Below, one piece after another: positions 9,387 through 18,049 of a stretch of 64,000 nucleotides of DNA. The stretch comes from Betaproteobacteria bacterium (GTDB lineage: Bacteria; Pseudomonadota; Gammaproteobacteria; Burkholderiales; Burkholderiaceae_D). Both the position numbers and the translations under genes were made by a program. The stretch spans positions 1 through 64,000 of the forward strand of contig JANYFL010000036.1 in the NCBI GenBank assembly GCA_025362735.1. Reading direction: 5' to 3'. Each line of letters starts with the position of its first letter. Position 1 is the first letter of the stretch. Under the pieces are notes generated by a model that searched no databases, was not told where the DNA came from, and saw only the letters and a list, made by a program, of their open reading frames with translations.

Positions 9387-9770
9387 ATGACTGAAATTTC
9401 CTACGAATTCTGGTTTGATGCTGCGCATCAGTTTCTGCACAAACCGCTTGGTCACAAATATCGTGGTCTGCATGGCCATTCCTTTCGCGCCGAGGTCACG
9501 GTAAGGGGTACTCCGGATGCAGAGACGGGGTTTGTGGTTGACTTTGCAGACCTGGAGGCGGCGGGGGAGCGTCTACGGGACCTGCTCGATCATCGTTTCC
9601 TGAACGAAATTGAAGGCTTGGGAAATCCCAGTCTTGAAAATCTCGCACGCTTCATCTGGCAACAACTAAAACCCGACTTTTCTGGTCTGGTCCGCATCAG
9701 CATCCGCCGCGATTCACACCGGCAGGCTTGTACCTATTTCGGTGAGCCGACGGCTCAAGATCCGGCATAA
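9387..9770 (+). CDS. queD: QueD/PTPS-family protein with Cys replaced by Tyr
   Basis: QueD makes 6-carboxytetrahydropterin from dihydroneopterin triphosphate for queuosine synthesis. The 127-residue protein has the three zinc histidines H14, H29 and H31 (AAH and LHGHSF), the DH pair in LLDHRFLNE and a C-terminal FGE. The residue aligned with E. coli catalytic Cys27 is Tyr25: spacing to the zinc ligands is the same, so the replacement is real at sequence level. The only Cys is near the C-terminus. Position next to queE argues it still works in the same pathway, but the chemistry may differ or the gene may act on another pterin. Confidence 0.82.
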   Translation: MTEISYEFWFDAAHQFLHKPLGHKYRGLHGHSFRAEVTVRGTPDAETGFVVDFADLEAAGERLRDLLDHRFLNEIEGLGNPSLENLARFIWQQLKPDFSGLVRISIRRDSHRQACTYFGEPTAQDPA

Positions 9771-9829
9771 TCCAGCCGGGCTGCGCGCATTCTGATCCAA
9801 CTTAAGTTACATAAACCGTCAGGCTCACC

Positions 9830-11095
9830 ATGAAACGCCTGCTGGGTTTTGTGTTTGCGTTGCTGATGGCACTTGCTGTCGCGGCCATCGTGGCTTTGTG
9901 TCTGTGTTTCCAAAGTACACCCTTGGTCAGCGGTGTGGCGAGTATTACCCCTGCCGACATTGAGCAGGCGCGTCGCATCATCCGCACGCATGATCCTCGC
10001 CGGGCGATTCCTGGCGAGGTGCGTTCCATCAGTCTGACCGAGCAGGAAGTGGATTTGGTGGTGAATTACGCGGCGAACCAGTTTCATGCTGCTTCAACGC
10101 GAGTGCTGCTGCAATCCGGTTCGGCTCATATCCAGGGCAGTATGCATTGGCCCCAAAATCCTCTCGGCGTCTGGTTGAACGTGGATGCCAGCTTGCGTGA
10201 GGTCGATGGGCAGATCGAATTTGCATCTCTGCGGATCGGGCGATTACCTGTTCCAGCCTTCATCGCAGACCTTGCCCTGCAGCGGGCCATGCGTGAACTG
10301 AATACGCCTGCTGACGTTGCTGCAATAAACACTTCCCGAAGCAATATCGTGCAAAGTCTGCGCTTGACGGATCAGCGTCTGGAATTTGTCTATCAATGGC
10401 AGACCGACATTCCCGATCGCTTGCGCGCGGCATTTTTGCCGCAAGCGGATCAAGATCGCATCAAGGCCTATTCGGATCGTTTGGCCGAAATTACAGCGCA
10501 AAAAAATCGTTCTGAAAAAGTATCGATGGTGCATTTGTTGCCGCCAATGTTTGCCCTGGCGCAACAACGTTCACGTCAGGGTGACGCCATCGAAGAGAAT
10601 CGCGCGCTGATGCTGGTGCTGGCTTTTTATGTGGACCGCCGCAGTCTGTACGAATTGATTCCTGCCGCCAAAAATTGGACGCTACCCAGACCGCTCTCGA
10701 TCACTCTCTATCAACGTGGCGATTTTCCCCAGCATTTTCTGATCTCGGCCGCCCTTGCTTCTCAAGGCGGAAGCCCCTTGGCCGACGCCATTGGCCTGCA
10801 CAAAGAGGTCAAGGATGCACACGGTGGTAGCGGGTTCAGCTTCAACGATATCGCCGCCGACCGCGCTGGTACCCGCTTCGGTGAACTGGCGATCAAGGCA
10901 CCACAAAAGCTTCAGGCCAGGATTGCGGCGGGCATACAAGAAGGGGACCTGATGCCGCCCGTTGCCGACTTGCCGGAGTTCATGCCGGATGCTGAATTCC
11001 GGCAACGCTTTGGCGGGGTAGGATCAGCTGCTTATAACCAGATCATGGACGATATTGAAACACGGCTTGCCGCCACCCCTTTATTTCGTGACTGA
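9830..11095 (+). CDS. Uncharacterised membrane-anchored protein
   Basis: I do not recognise this 421-residue protein. It has one N-terminal hydrophobic segment (residues 5-28), either a signal anchor or an uncleaved signal peptide, and then a soluble part of about 390 residues that should face the periplasm. A notable segment near residue 335 is HGGSGFSFNDIAADRAGTRF, with closely spaced His, Asp and Arg, which looks like a conserved core. A single gene on its own promoter or read from queD, 59 bases before it. It ends 25 bases before the FAH-family hydratase on the same strand. No function can be given. Confidence 0.72.
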   Translation: MKRLLGFVFALLMALAVAAIVALCLCFQSTPLVSGVASITPADIEQARRIIRTHDPRRAIPGEVRSISLTEQEVDLVVNYAANQFHAASTRVLLQSGSAHIQGSMHWPQNPLGVWLNVDASLREVDGQIEFASLRIGRLPVPAFIADLALQRAMRELNTPADVAAINTSRSNIVQSLRLTDQRLEFVYQWQTDIPDRLRAAFLPQADQDRIKAYSDRLAEITAQKNRSEKVSMVHLLPPMFALAQQRSRQGDAIEENRALMLVLAFYVDRRSLYELIPAAKNWTLPRPLSITLYQRGDFPQHFLISAALASQGGSPLADAIGLHKEVKDAHGGSGFSFNDIAADRAGTRFGELAIKAPQKLQARIAAGIQEGDLMPPVADLPEFMPDAEFRQRFGGVGSAAYNQIMDDIETRLAATPLFRD

Positions 11096-11120
11096 ATTCG
11101 ATGGAAGAAAGACTTGAAAG

Positions 11121-11933
11121 ATGACCATGACTAATGCTGTGGAAAGTACCGCCGAACTGATTCTGCATATCCGTCAATTGGGGTCGCACTTTGCTGTAAC
11201 GGATCTCGCCGCACCCTTGGCCAGTTCCATCGAGGCCTATGCCGTGCAGGATCGGGTTGCCCAGGTTCTATGGCGCGAGCATGGTGGCCGTCCCGTCGCC
11301 TGGAAAGCCGGTGCGGATAGCCGCGATAGTGTTCCGACCACCGCGCCGATGGCGCCACCTTTACATGTCAGCCCGGCCACCCTGTCCGCAGGTCAGTTGG
11401 GTTTGATGGTGGTTGAAATGGAACTGGCTTATCGCTTTGGCAGCGATTTGCCACCGCGTGAACTACCCTACTCTAGCGAAGAAGTGGCTGATGCAGTCGA
11501 GTCCATCCATGCCGCGATTGAAATTGTCGATACACGTATCAGCACATCGGCTGAAAATGCGATGGCGGATTTACAGGCCGCGCCTCCACTGCTCAAGCTG
11601 GCTGACAATCTTTCCAATGGCGCCTTTGTGTTGGGCGATGGTGTTAAAGCCTGGCGCAAGATTGACCCGCGTCAGCAGCTCGGACTGTTCCATATCAATG
11701 GCAAGGTCCATGAACGCGTGCAAGTCAATCATCCACTTGGCAATCCCTTTGTGCTGTTGCCATGGTTCGTAGCCCACCTCTGCAAGCGTGCCGATGGTGC
11801 ATATGATGGCGTCAAAGCTGGTGATGTGGTTACCACCGGCTCGCTCAACAAGCTGGTGAGATGCAAGGCTGGGGATGTCGTTATTGCTGAGTTCCCCGGG
11901 ATTGGGTCGGCGACGGCAAGATTTATCTCATAG
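11121..11933 (+). CDS. FAH-family 2-keto-4-pentenoate hydratase-like protein
   Basis: This 270-residue cytoplasmic protein belongs to the fumarylacetoacetate hydrolase superfamily, closest in form to 2-keto-4-pentenoate hydratase and oxalocrotonate decarboxylase of aromatic ring-cleavage pathways. Visible pieces are AWKAGADSRDSVPTTAPM, MVVEMELAYRF with the acidic metal ligands, and the C-terminal GDVVTTGSLN followed by GDVVIAEFPGIGSATARF. No other ring-cleavage gene is near, so the substrate is uncertain. It lies 25 bases after the unknown membrane-anchored gene and converges with the luxI-like gene. Confidence 0.82.
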   Translation: MTMTNAVESTAELILHIRQLGSHFAVTDLAAPLASSIEAYAVQDRVAQVLWREHGGRPVAWKAGADSRDSVPTTAPMAPPLHVSPATLSAGQLGLMVVEMELAYRFGSDLPPRELPYSSEEVADAVESIHAAIEIVDTRISTSAENAMADLQAAPPLLKLADNLSNGAFVLGDGVKAWRKIDPRQQLGLFHINGKVHERVQVNHPLGNPFVLLPWFVAHLCKRADGAYDGVKAGDVVTTGSLNKLVRCKAGDVVIAEFPGIGSATARFIS

Positions 11934-11969
11934 ACGTCGGATTCCAATTGCAATCTGTTGGCATCGTGC

Positions 11970-12593
11970 TCATGCGAGTTCCAGCGCCGACTCATGGATT
12001 GTTTTGATCAGGTCATTGCTTGACTTGGTGCCACAGGCTCTCAAGGTTTTCATATCGTTGTGCATCCATAGCGCCACACTCTTTTCGATGCCAATTTGTT
12101 GCGGCTCGGCGAAGCGCTCGATATGGACACCCATCTGGTTGAGCAAGCGTTCAAACCCTGTTGTGGTCACAAAGACGTAGCTGCGAATGTTGTGAACATT
12201 GGCATGCTGAACCAGCTTGCGAATGATGCTCACCGGCAACGATGAAAAGCCGAAACCGGAACGCGCTTCTTTGGCGATTGCAAAGCGACTGATTTCCCAG
12301 ATGTCCGCTGCTTCTGGCGCTTTTTCAGTGCCCAGCAATTGGGGAAAAGTATCTTTGAGCATGTAGGTGCCTGTGGTGGGCAGCAGCCGGCAACAGCCCA
12401 TTACTTTGTGCTCCTGATGAGCCAGCACGAAGACAGGATTGCAGTCGTCATAGCCATCCCGTTCTCGCTGGCTTATAACGGGAATGTCCCATTGCAGCCG
12501 CTCTCTGAAGACGTGATAGCGGAGCTCGTGCATGCTATCAATAGCTGTATCAAGAAAAGTCCCACTGTTGGCCCTTCCTACAAGAATTTGCAT
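11970..12593 (-). CDS. luxI: LuxI-family acyl-homoserine lactone synthase
   Basis: This 207-residue enzyme should make an N-acyl-homoserine lactone from S-adenosylmethionine and an acyl-ACP. All residues that are invariant in the family are present in order: Arg, Phe and Trp in LRYHVFRERLQW, two Asp in DGYDD, Arg in GCCRLLP, Phe in KDTFP, and Glu and Arg in WEISRF. The ATG at 12593 follows AAGGAGA at good spacing; an upstream TTG lies inside that site and is rejected. A lux box is 62 bases upstream. The partner luxR gene is upstream on the same strand. Chain length of the signal cannot be told. Confidence 0.93.
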   Translation of the reverse strand: MQILVGRANSGTFLDTAIDSMHELRYHVFRERLQWDIPVISQRERDGYDDCNPVFVLAHQEHKVMGCCRLLPTTGTYMLKDTFPQLLGTEKAPEAADIWEISRFAIAKEARSGFGFSSLPVSIIRKLVQHANVHNIRSYVFVTTTGFERLLNQMGVHIERFAEPQQIGIEKSVALWMHNDMKTLRACGTKSSNDLIKTIHESALELA

Positions 12594-12654
12594 CGTGTTC
12601 TCCTTCAAGTGAAATGAAGGAACGATGAAAATCCAGGATGGAAGTCCTAAATAG

Positions 12655-12670
12655 CTGTCAACCCTGACAG
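12655..12670. promoter_or_regulatory. lux box upstream of luxI
   Basis: CTGTCAACCCTGACAG is a perfect inverted repeat with 6-base half-sites and a 4-base spacer, 62 bases before the luxI start. The same half-sites occur before luxR. The likely reading is a LuxR-AHL binding site that gives positive feedback on signal synthesis. The 297-base luxR-luxI gap (12594-12890) holds no other convincing feature except a lone TGACAGGTGC half-site near 12715. Confidence 0.8.
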
Positions 12671-12890
12671 GGGGGTGTACCGACTAGGTGTATCTGGCTT
12701 GAGCGGTTGATGTGACAGGTGCAAACGTACGCGGGCGGTACGAGGCAGTTGAAAGTGGCCATAGAAATTTGGCGATTTCAAGATACACCGTAACTCAGAA
12801 CTTGGAATTCAGGTGGTCGGTGCTTAAGTATTAAGGCTCGAGTCAGCGCCATTCATGTAGATCAGGGCCTACAGAATTTTCTGCAGTATT

Positions 12891-13670
12891 TCAGAGGGAA
12901 ATGATCTTGAAATGGATCGCCTTCGCTACGGCTTGTGCTTTGCTGGAAACGCCGAATTTTCTTTTGACGTTTTCCAGATGGAAACGAACCGTCCGTTCGC
13001 TGAGATTAAGAATCTGGCTGATATCCCAACCCGACTTTCCACCGACCCACCATTTCAGACACTCCAGCTCGCGAATCGTCAAGCCTGGCTTATTCAGGTT
13101 AGGTTGGTTGACTGAATACACCAATCGATTGATGGCTTCATGAACATGGGCGCCAAGCACATAGACGGCGCCCACCGTATTGATGTGATGATGCTGGGAT
13201 TGATGAAAAGAATTTGGGTTGGCTACACTGAAAAGTGCTACATCCCCATTAGCACCGCGAATCGGCACACTGATACCAGAACCGATGCCGTGACTTTGCG
13301 CCTCTTCCATAAACGAGAGACGTTGTTTTGTATTGTAAGTTTGTTCCGACCATACCAGCGGGACACATGAATTCTGAAAAAAGCAATGCTCAACGATGGG
13401 ATCAATTTCGACGTAGTTGGCCGATTGATAGGCCGCCATCCAGGCTTCTGGATACCCGTTGAAGATGTATTGCAGGATCTCGCCATTCGCAAGCTTAACG
13501 CGCGCCCCATAGATGAAATGCGCAAAGCCAAGATGGCTTGAGACTTTGCGAATCTCATGCCCAAGTTGCATCAAATCCCTTGCCTTGGCGATTTGCTCAA
13601 ATTGGATCAGGTAATCGCAGGATCGAGACTCTTCCCCAGTCGCAATCGTTGAGTACATCAATTCTTGCAT
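12891..13670 (-). CDS. luxR: LuxR-family AHL-responsive regulator
   Basis: This 259-residue transcription factor has an N-terminal autoinducer-binding domain and a C-terminal LuxR helix-turn-helix. The AHL pocket residues are there in the normal spacing: YPEAWMAAY, then DP, then PLVW, then GIGSG. The DNA-binding part runs from LTIRELECLKW through SERTVRFHLENVKRKF to the end. So it should bind the signal made by the adjacent LuxI and act on the lux boxes. ATG at 13670 is chosen; a TTG two codons earlier is less likely. Its own lux box lies 67 bases upstream, which suggests self-regulation. Confidence 0.93.
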   Translation of the reverse strand: MQELMYSTIATGEESRSCDYLIQFEQIAKARDLMQLGHEIRKVSSHLGFAHFIYGARVKLANGEILQYIFNGYPEAWMAAYQSANYVEIDPIVEHCFFQNSCVPLVWSEQTYNTKQRLSFMEEAQSHGIGSGISVPIRGANGDVALFSVANPNSFHQSQHHHINTVGAVYVLGAHVHEAINRLVYSVNQPNLNKPGLTIRELECLKWWVGGKSGWDISQILNLSERTVRFHLENVKRKFGVSSKAQAVAKAIHFKIISL

Positions 13671-13736
13671 GTGCAATTTCCAAACTTATCAATCCCTTTT
13701 CGCACCTGAAGTGATCGTCGTTATTTGACTTGGATA

Positions 13737-13752
13737 CTGTCAATGTTGACAG
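13737..13752. promoter_or_regulatory. lux box between luxR and the REC-EAL gene
   Basis: CTGTCAATGTTGACAG has the same half-sites as the box before luxI, with another 4-base spacer. It lies 67 bases before luxR and 314 bases before the divergent REC-PAS-GAF-GGDEF-EAL gene. The distance fits luxR best, but an effect on the divergent gene is possible. The rest of the 395-base gap 13671-14065 shows no gene; AGGAAA before 14066 is the ribosome site of the next gene. Confidence 0.78.
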
Positions 13753-14065
13753 GTGCATTGAATGACGCAGGCCTCTAGTATGCCGGTGGATGAACGGACA
13801 TGGGGAACCCTTCCTACACAATGGGGGTGTTCAACTGACAAATAGGAAGAAATACGATATTCCTGCCATCAGAGTTAAGGATTTCCACCAACTCAGAACT
13901 GGGGTAAAAACCTTGGCTGACCAATTTTTTCCCGCGAAGAAATAGGCTCAATGTCGACATCATTCCAACCCATCGAAGATGTCGCTTCACTGAATATTTT
14001 CACTGCTGGTTTTTTGTTTTGATCAATACGCTTAGATCGGTTTGCCGCAACCATAGGAAACACAA

Positions 14066-16696
14066 ATGATTCGGCCCACAAGAGTCTTGCTGATTGAAGA
14101 TATGCCATCAGACGCAGATCTTGCAATCAGACACCTCCGCAAAGCAGGGTTTGAGATTGAACCCTTGCAAGTCACGACAAGGATTGATCTTGAAGTTGCA
14201 CTGTACCAATTCGCTCCTGATCTGATTCTCTCCGATTATTCCCTACCCGGTTTTGGAGGGATGGAGGCGCTCAAAATTGCCCGGCAAAGTCATCCCGATA
14301 TCCCGTTCATCTTTCTCTCGGGAACCATCGGTGAGGAGCGCGCCATTGAGGCACTCAAACTCGGAGCTACGGATTACGTCTTAAAAGATAATCGCGCCAG
14401 ATTCGTTTCAGCGGTTCAACGTGCGTTAACGGAATCTGAGGAACATCAAAAAAAGCAGAGGGTGGAGCATGAGCTTGGAGTGAGTGAGGAACGCTTTCGG
14501 ATCATTGCCGACGCCACCGGCGAATGGATCTGGGAGATGAATAGTCATGGCGCTTATATTTATTGCAACCGCGCAGTCACGACGATCTTGGGATACACGC
14601 CAGAAGAGTTGACCGATCTGAATTCAATTTACTTGATCAAAGAAGATCGGCAGGAAAATTTTGCACGATTTTTCCATACTTCACTAAAAGAAAAGAGCGG
14701 CTGGTACAACCAGCTATGGCCTTGGTGCGGCAAAGATGGCGCCATACGCTGGCTGGAAAGCAGTGGGCTGCCCATTCTTGATTCGAGCGGCCAAGTGATT
14801 GCGTTTCGAGGATTGAATCGTGATGTGACCGAACGCATGCAACAGCAGGAGAGAATCAGTCGCTTGAATCGAATCCATGGCATTTTGAGTGGCATCAATT
14901 CAACGATTGTGCGTATCCGTGATCGCCATGAATTATTTCGCGAGGTTTGCCGCATCGCTGTTGCGCAAGGGAAATTTTCAATGGCCTGGATCGGCCTGGC
15001 CGGGCCGCGAACAAATACCGTGGAGGCAGCGACTTGGGCTGGATCTGAAGAAATCTATCTCATGGAATTAAAAAATGGGAATAGAACGGCGTCAACACAA
15101 ATGTATAGTCGTGTATTCAAGGAGAAAAAAGCGATTGTCGTGAACGACAATAATAATGATCCCCTTTTTGGATCGAAATCCAAGGCGCTTGCAGAACACT
15201 ACCGTTCAATGGCGGCCTTTCCTCTGCTGGTTGATGGTCAAGTGGTCGGCGTCATGGTTCTTTACGCCAATGAGCCGGGCTTTTTTAATGATGATGAAGT
15301 CAAGCTGCTCAAGTGTCTTGCGGCCGATATTTCATTCGGGCTCTATCATATTGTTCAGATGGAACGGCTTGCATATGTTTCTCAATATGACACGTTGACG
15401 GGGCTCGCCAATCGTCAGCTTTTTACGGATCGCTTAGCGCAATCTATCCAGAAAGCGCAGATGGAAAAACTCAGTTTGGCCGTAATGGTGATCGATATAC
15501 AGCAGTTCAGAAACGTCAACGACACTTTGGGACGTGGTGCAGGGGACAGTTTGCTCAAGGTGATGGCCGACCGGCTATTGAAAACATTTGGGGAAACCGC
15601 AACGCCAGCTCGTTTGAACGGGGATCGTTTCGCCGTTGCCATGACTTCGCTCAGTGGAGCCACACTGGCAACTGAACTGGATGGACGCATTCTTTATAAC
15701 CTTGCTAAACCGTTTGAATATGAAGGTGTCGAGCTTCGTCCGGCCACGAAAATCGGGATTGCTCATTTTCCAGAAGATGGCTTGGACACGGAAACCTTGC
15801 TCATGAATGCAGAAGCCGCGCTGCGGCAAGCCAAAGACACGACGGATGGCTATGTGCTTTATACCCGTGAAATCAATGAGCAGATTGGTCACCGTCTGCA
15901 TTTCGAAAACCGTCTTCGAAAGGCGGTGGAAAACAAACAATTTCAACTCTGCTACCAAACCAAAGTTGATTTGGTCACCCGCAAAATTCATGGCCTTGAG
16001 GCGTTGATTCGCTGGCGTGATCCAGAGCGCGGTCAAATTCCACCCGCTGAATTTATTCCCTTACTCGAAGAAACCGGATTGATCATCGAGGTTGGCCACT
16101 GGATCATGAAGCAAGTCGTCAGTGACATCCGTGAGTGGCAGGCATTGAAATTAGAAATCCCACGCGTTGCGATTAATGTTTCTCAGTTGCAGCTAAGAAA
16201 GAAAAACTTCGTTGCGATCGTCTTGGGTACTTTGGGATTGAACAAGGAAGCCATCGAATCAGATTTCGGTCCAGTCGGCGTTGACATTGAGATCACAGAG
16301 AGTTTTATTTCCAAGGATGTCGATGCCAACGTCAAAATGCTGCATCAATTAAGAGCGGCCGGCCTGAAGATCTATGTCGATGACTTCGGTACAGGCTATT
16401 CAAGTCTTAGCCAGATTACTGAATTGCCGATTGATGCACTTAAAATCGACCAGTCATTCATCGCCAGCATGGCACAGAGTGCCGAGCATCGAGCGATTGT
16501 TTCCAACATCATCAACCTTGCCAAAACCCTGAATATTGCCGTGGTGGCGGAGGGCGTAGAAACTGAAGAGCAAGCAAAGCTGTTGCAGTCGCTCGGCTGT
16601 GATCAGGCGCAGGGTTTTTTGTTTCAGTATCCGTTGCCGGCGATAGAGATTGCCCAAATATTGTGGGCGACTAACTCATTAGAGAAATTGCAGTAA
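14066..16696 (+). CDS. REC-PAS-GAF-GGDEF-EAL c-di-GMP phosphodiesterase
   Basis: This 876-residue cytoplasmic protein starts with a receiver domain (1-125; acidic pocket E11/D12, phospho-acceptor D57 in LILSDYSLPG). A PAS domain (about 140-260) and a GAF domain (about 275-430) follow. The GGDEF domain (about 440-605) has NGDRF in place of GGDEF, so cyclase activity is unlikely. The EAL domain (about 615-870) has EALIRW, the Glu of IEITESF, DDFGTGYSSL, the Lys of LKIDQSF and the Glu of AEGVETEEQ, so it should degrade c-di-GMP. No histidine kinase lies beside it. Its location next to luxR suggests cell density and c-di-GMP are linked. Confidence 0.92.
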   Translation: MIRPTRVLLIEDMPSDADLAIRHLRKAGFEIEPLQVTTRIDLEVALYQFAPDLILSDYSLPGFGGMEALKIARQSHPDIPFIFLSGTIGEERAIEALKLGATDYVLKDNRARFVSAVQRALTESEEHQKKQRVEHELGVSEERFRIIADATGEWIWEMNSHGAYIYCNRAVTTILGYTPEELTDLNSIYLIKEDRQENFARFFHTSLKEKSGWYNQLWPWCGKDGAIRWLESSGLPILDSSGQVIAFRGLNRDVTERMQQQERISRLNRIHGILSGINSTIVRIRDRHELFREVCRIAVAQGKFSMAWIGLAGPRTNTVEAATWAGSEEIYLMELKNGNRTASTQMYSRVFKEKKAIVVNDNNNDPLFGSKSKALAEHYRSMAAFPLLVDGQVVGVMVLYANEPGFFNDDEVKLLKCLAADISFGLYHIVQMERLAYVSQYDTLTGLANRQLFTDRLAQSIQKAQMEKLSLAVMVIDIQQFRNVNDTLGRGAGDSLLKVMADRLLKTFGETATPARLNGDRFAVAMTSLSGATLATELDGRILYNLAKPFEYEGVELRPATKIGIAHFPEDGLDTETLLMNAEAALRQAKDTTDGYVLYTREINEQIGHRLHFENRLRKAVENKQFQLCYQTKVDLVTRKIHGLEALIRWRDPERGQIPPAEFIPLLEETGLIIEVGHWIMKQVVSDIREWQALKLEIPRVAINVSQLQLRKKNFVAIVLGTLGLNKEAIESDFGPVGVDIEITESFISKDVDANVKMLHQLRAAGLKIYVDDFGTGYSSLSQITELPIDALKIDQSFIASMAQSAEHRAIVSNIINLAKTLNIAVVAEGVETEEQAKLLQSLGCDQAQGFLFQYPLPAIEIAQILWATNSLEKLQ

Positions 16697-16738
16697 GCAT
16701 TTAACCAAGCCTGGAGTTTGTGGCTGTGATCATAATCA

Positions 16739-18049
16739 TTAACTGATGATCCTCGACTTTGCCATTGGTGGACTCTTTGCGAAATAACGCTTGATGCCGG
16801 TCAGAATTGCGCTGGCCATCTGGTCTTGATAAGCCTCGTCATTGAGTCGCTTTTCTTCTTCGGGATTACTGATGAAAGCAGTCTCAATCAGGATCGATGG
16901 AATATCCGGTGCCTTCAGGACTGCAAAACCGGCTTGCTCAACATCGCCCTTGTGCAGGCGATTGATATCGCCAATTTCGCGCAAGACAGAACTGGCGACC
17001 TTGATGCTGTCGTTGATCTGAGCCGTCGTTGAAAGATCAAGCAGCACACCGGCCAGCTGCTTGTCATGATTCTTGATGTTGATGCCGCCAATCAGGTCGG
17101 CGGCATTTTCCTTGTCGGCCAACCAGCGCGCAGCGGTACTGGATGCGCCTTTTTCCGACAAGGCAAAGACCGAAGAACCGCGCGCGTCCGAACGCACGAA
17201 GGCATCGGCATGAATGCTGACGAACAAATCGGCCTGAACACGCCGTGCTTTTTGCACGCGCACGTTGAGTGGTACAAAGTAATCACCATCACGGGTCAGC
17301 ATGGTGCGCATATTCGGTTCGGCCTCAATCTTGGTTTTGAGACGACGCGCGATCTCGATCACGATATTTTTTTCATAACTGCCACCTGCGCCCGTTGCGC
17401 CGGGATCTTCACCCCCATGGCCGGGGTCGATTGCGATGGTGATCAGCCGCGTCATGCCGTCCGATGGCCGGGCTTTGGGTGAAAGCTCGGGCTGAGTATT
17501 GAAGGGTTTACTCTGCAGTTCAGGGACAGCTTGTGTTGTGGCGTTGTTGGGAGAAGAATTTTCGGGGTTGTCCTTGTCGAGCAAAGCCAGGAGCGGATCG
17601 CTTGCCTGTTCCGGATACAAATCAAGCACCAGGCGATTTTTGTATTCGGCAACGGGCGGCAGGCTGAATACTTGTGGATTGATGCGCCCTTTGAGATCAA
17701 ATACCAGTCGCACGACATTTGGACGGTTCTGACCGACCCGAACCAGCTGGATGTAAGGATCGTTCGCCTGAATCTTTGAAACCAGGTTTTTCAAAGTCGA
17801 ATCGAGTACCAGCCCTTCTACGTCTACGACCAGCCGATCCGGCCCGTCGACCAGAAAATGAGTTTCTTTCAGCGGGGTATCGGACTCAATGGTCACGCGG
17901 GTGTAATCATTCGCGGGCCAGACGCGTACCGCGAGAATGCCTGCTGCCAAAGCCTGCTTGGTATACATCACCGGCAACAACAGGGCACCGCCCGCAATCA
18001 GACCCGATTTCAGGCTAGTTTGAAGAAAGCGGCGACGGTGTTCAGACAA
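16739..18049 (-). CDS. amiC: N-acetylmuramoyl-L-alanine amidase, Tat-exported
   Basis: AmiC cuts the amide bond between MurNAc and the stem peptide to split the septum after division. The 436-residue protein starts with a twin-arginine signal (RRRFLQ) and a hydrophobic stretch ending at ALAAG. An AMIN domain (about 35-150) that targets the septum follows, then a Pro-rich linker and the Amidase_3 domain with zinc ligands in DPGHGG, YEKN and SIHAD and the catalytic Glu in ETAF. The start is TTG, preceded by AGAGG, and lies inside the 3' end of tsaE, so the genes overlap by 40 bases and are translationally coupled. Confidence 0.93.
   Translation of the reverse strand: MSEHRRRFLQTSLKSGLIAGGALLLPVMYTKQALAAGILAVRVWPANDYTRVTIESDTPLKETHFLVDGPDRLVVDVEGLVLDSTLKNLVSKIQANDPYIQLVRVGQNRPNVVRLVFDLKGRINPQVFSLPPVAEYKNRLVLDLYPEQASDPLLALLDKDNPENSSPNNATTQAVPELQSKPFNTQPELSPKARPSDGMTRLITIAIDPGHGGEDPGATGAGGSYEKNIVIEIARRLKTKIEAEPNMRTMLTRDGDYFVPLNVRVQKARRVQADLFVSIHADAFVRSDARGSSVFALSEKGASSTAARWLADKENAADLIGGINIKNHDKQLAGVLLDLSTTAQINDSIKVASSVLREIGDINRLHKGDVEQAGFAVLKAPDIPSILIETAFISNPEEEKRLNDEAYQDQMASAILTGIKRYFAKSPPMAKSRIIS

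Noticed and set aside
12655-12670. The CTGT-N8-ACAG palindrome read as a LexA (SOS) box.
   Set aside because: It fits the LexA pattern formally, but a twin copy before luxR and the location before luxI make a lux box far more likely.
13893-14126. A 77-codon minus-strand frame in the gap before the REC-EAL gene.
   Set aside because: It overlaps the start of the REC domain, has no ribosome site and no homologue-like features.
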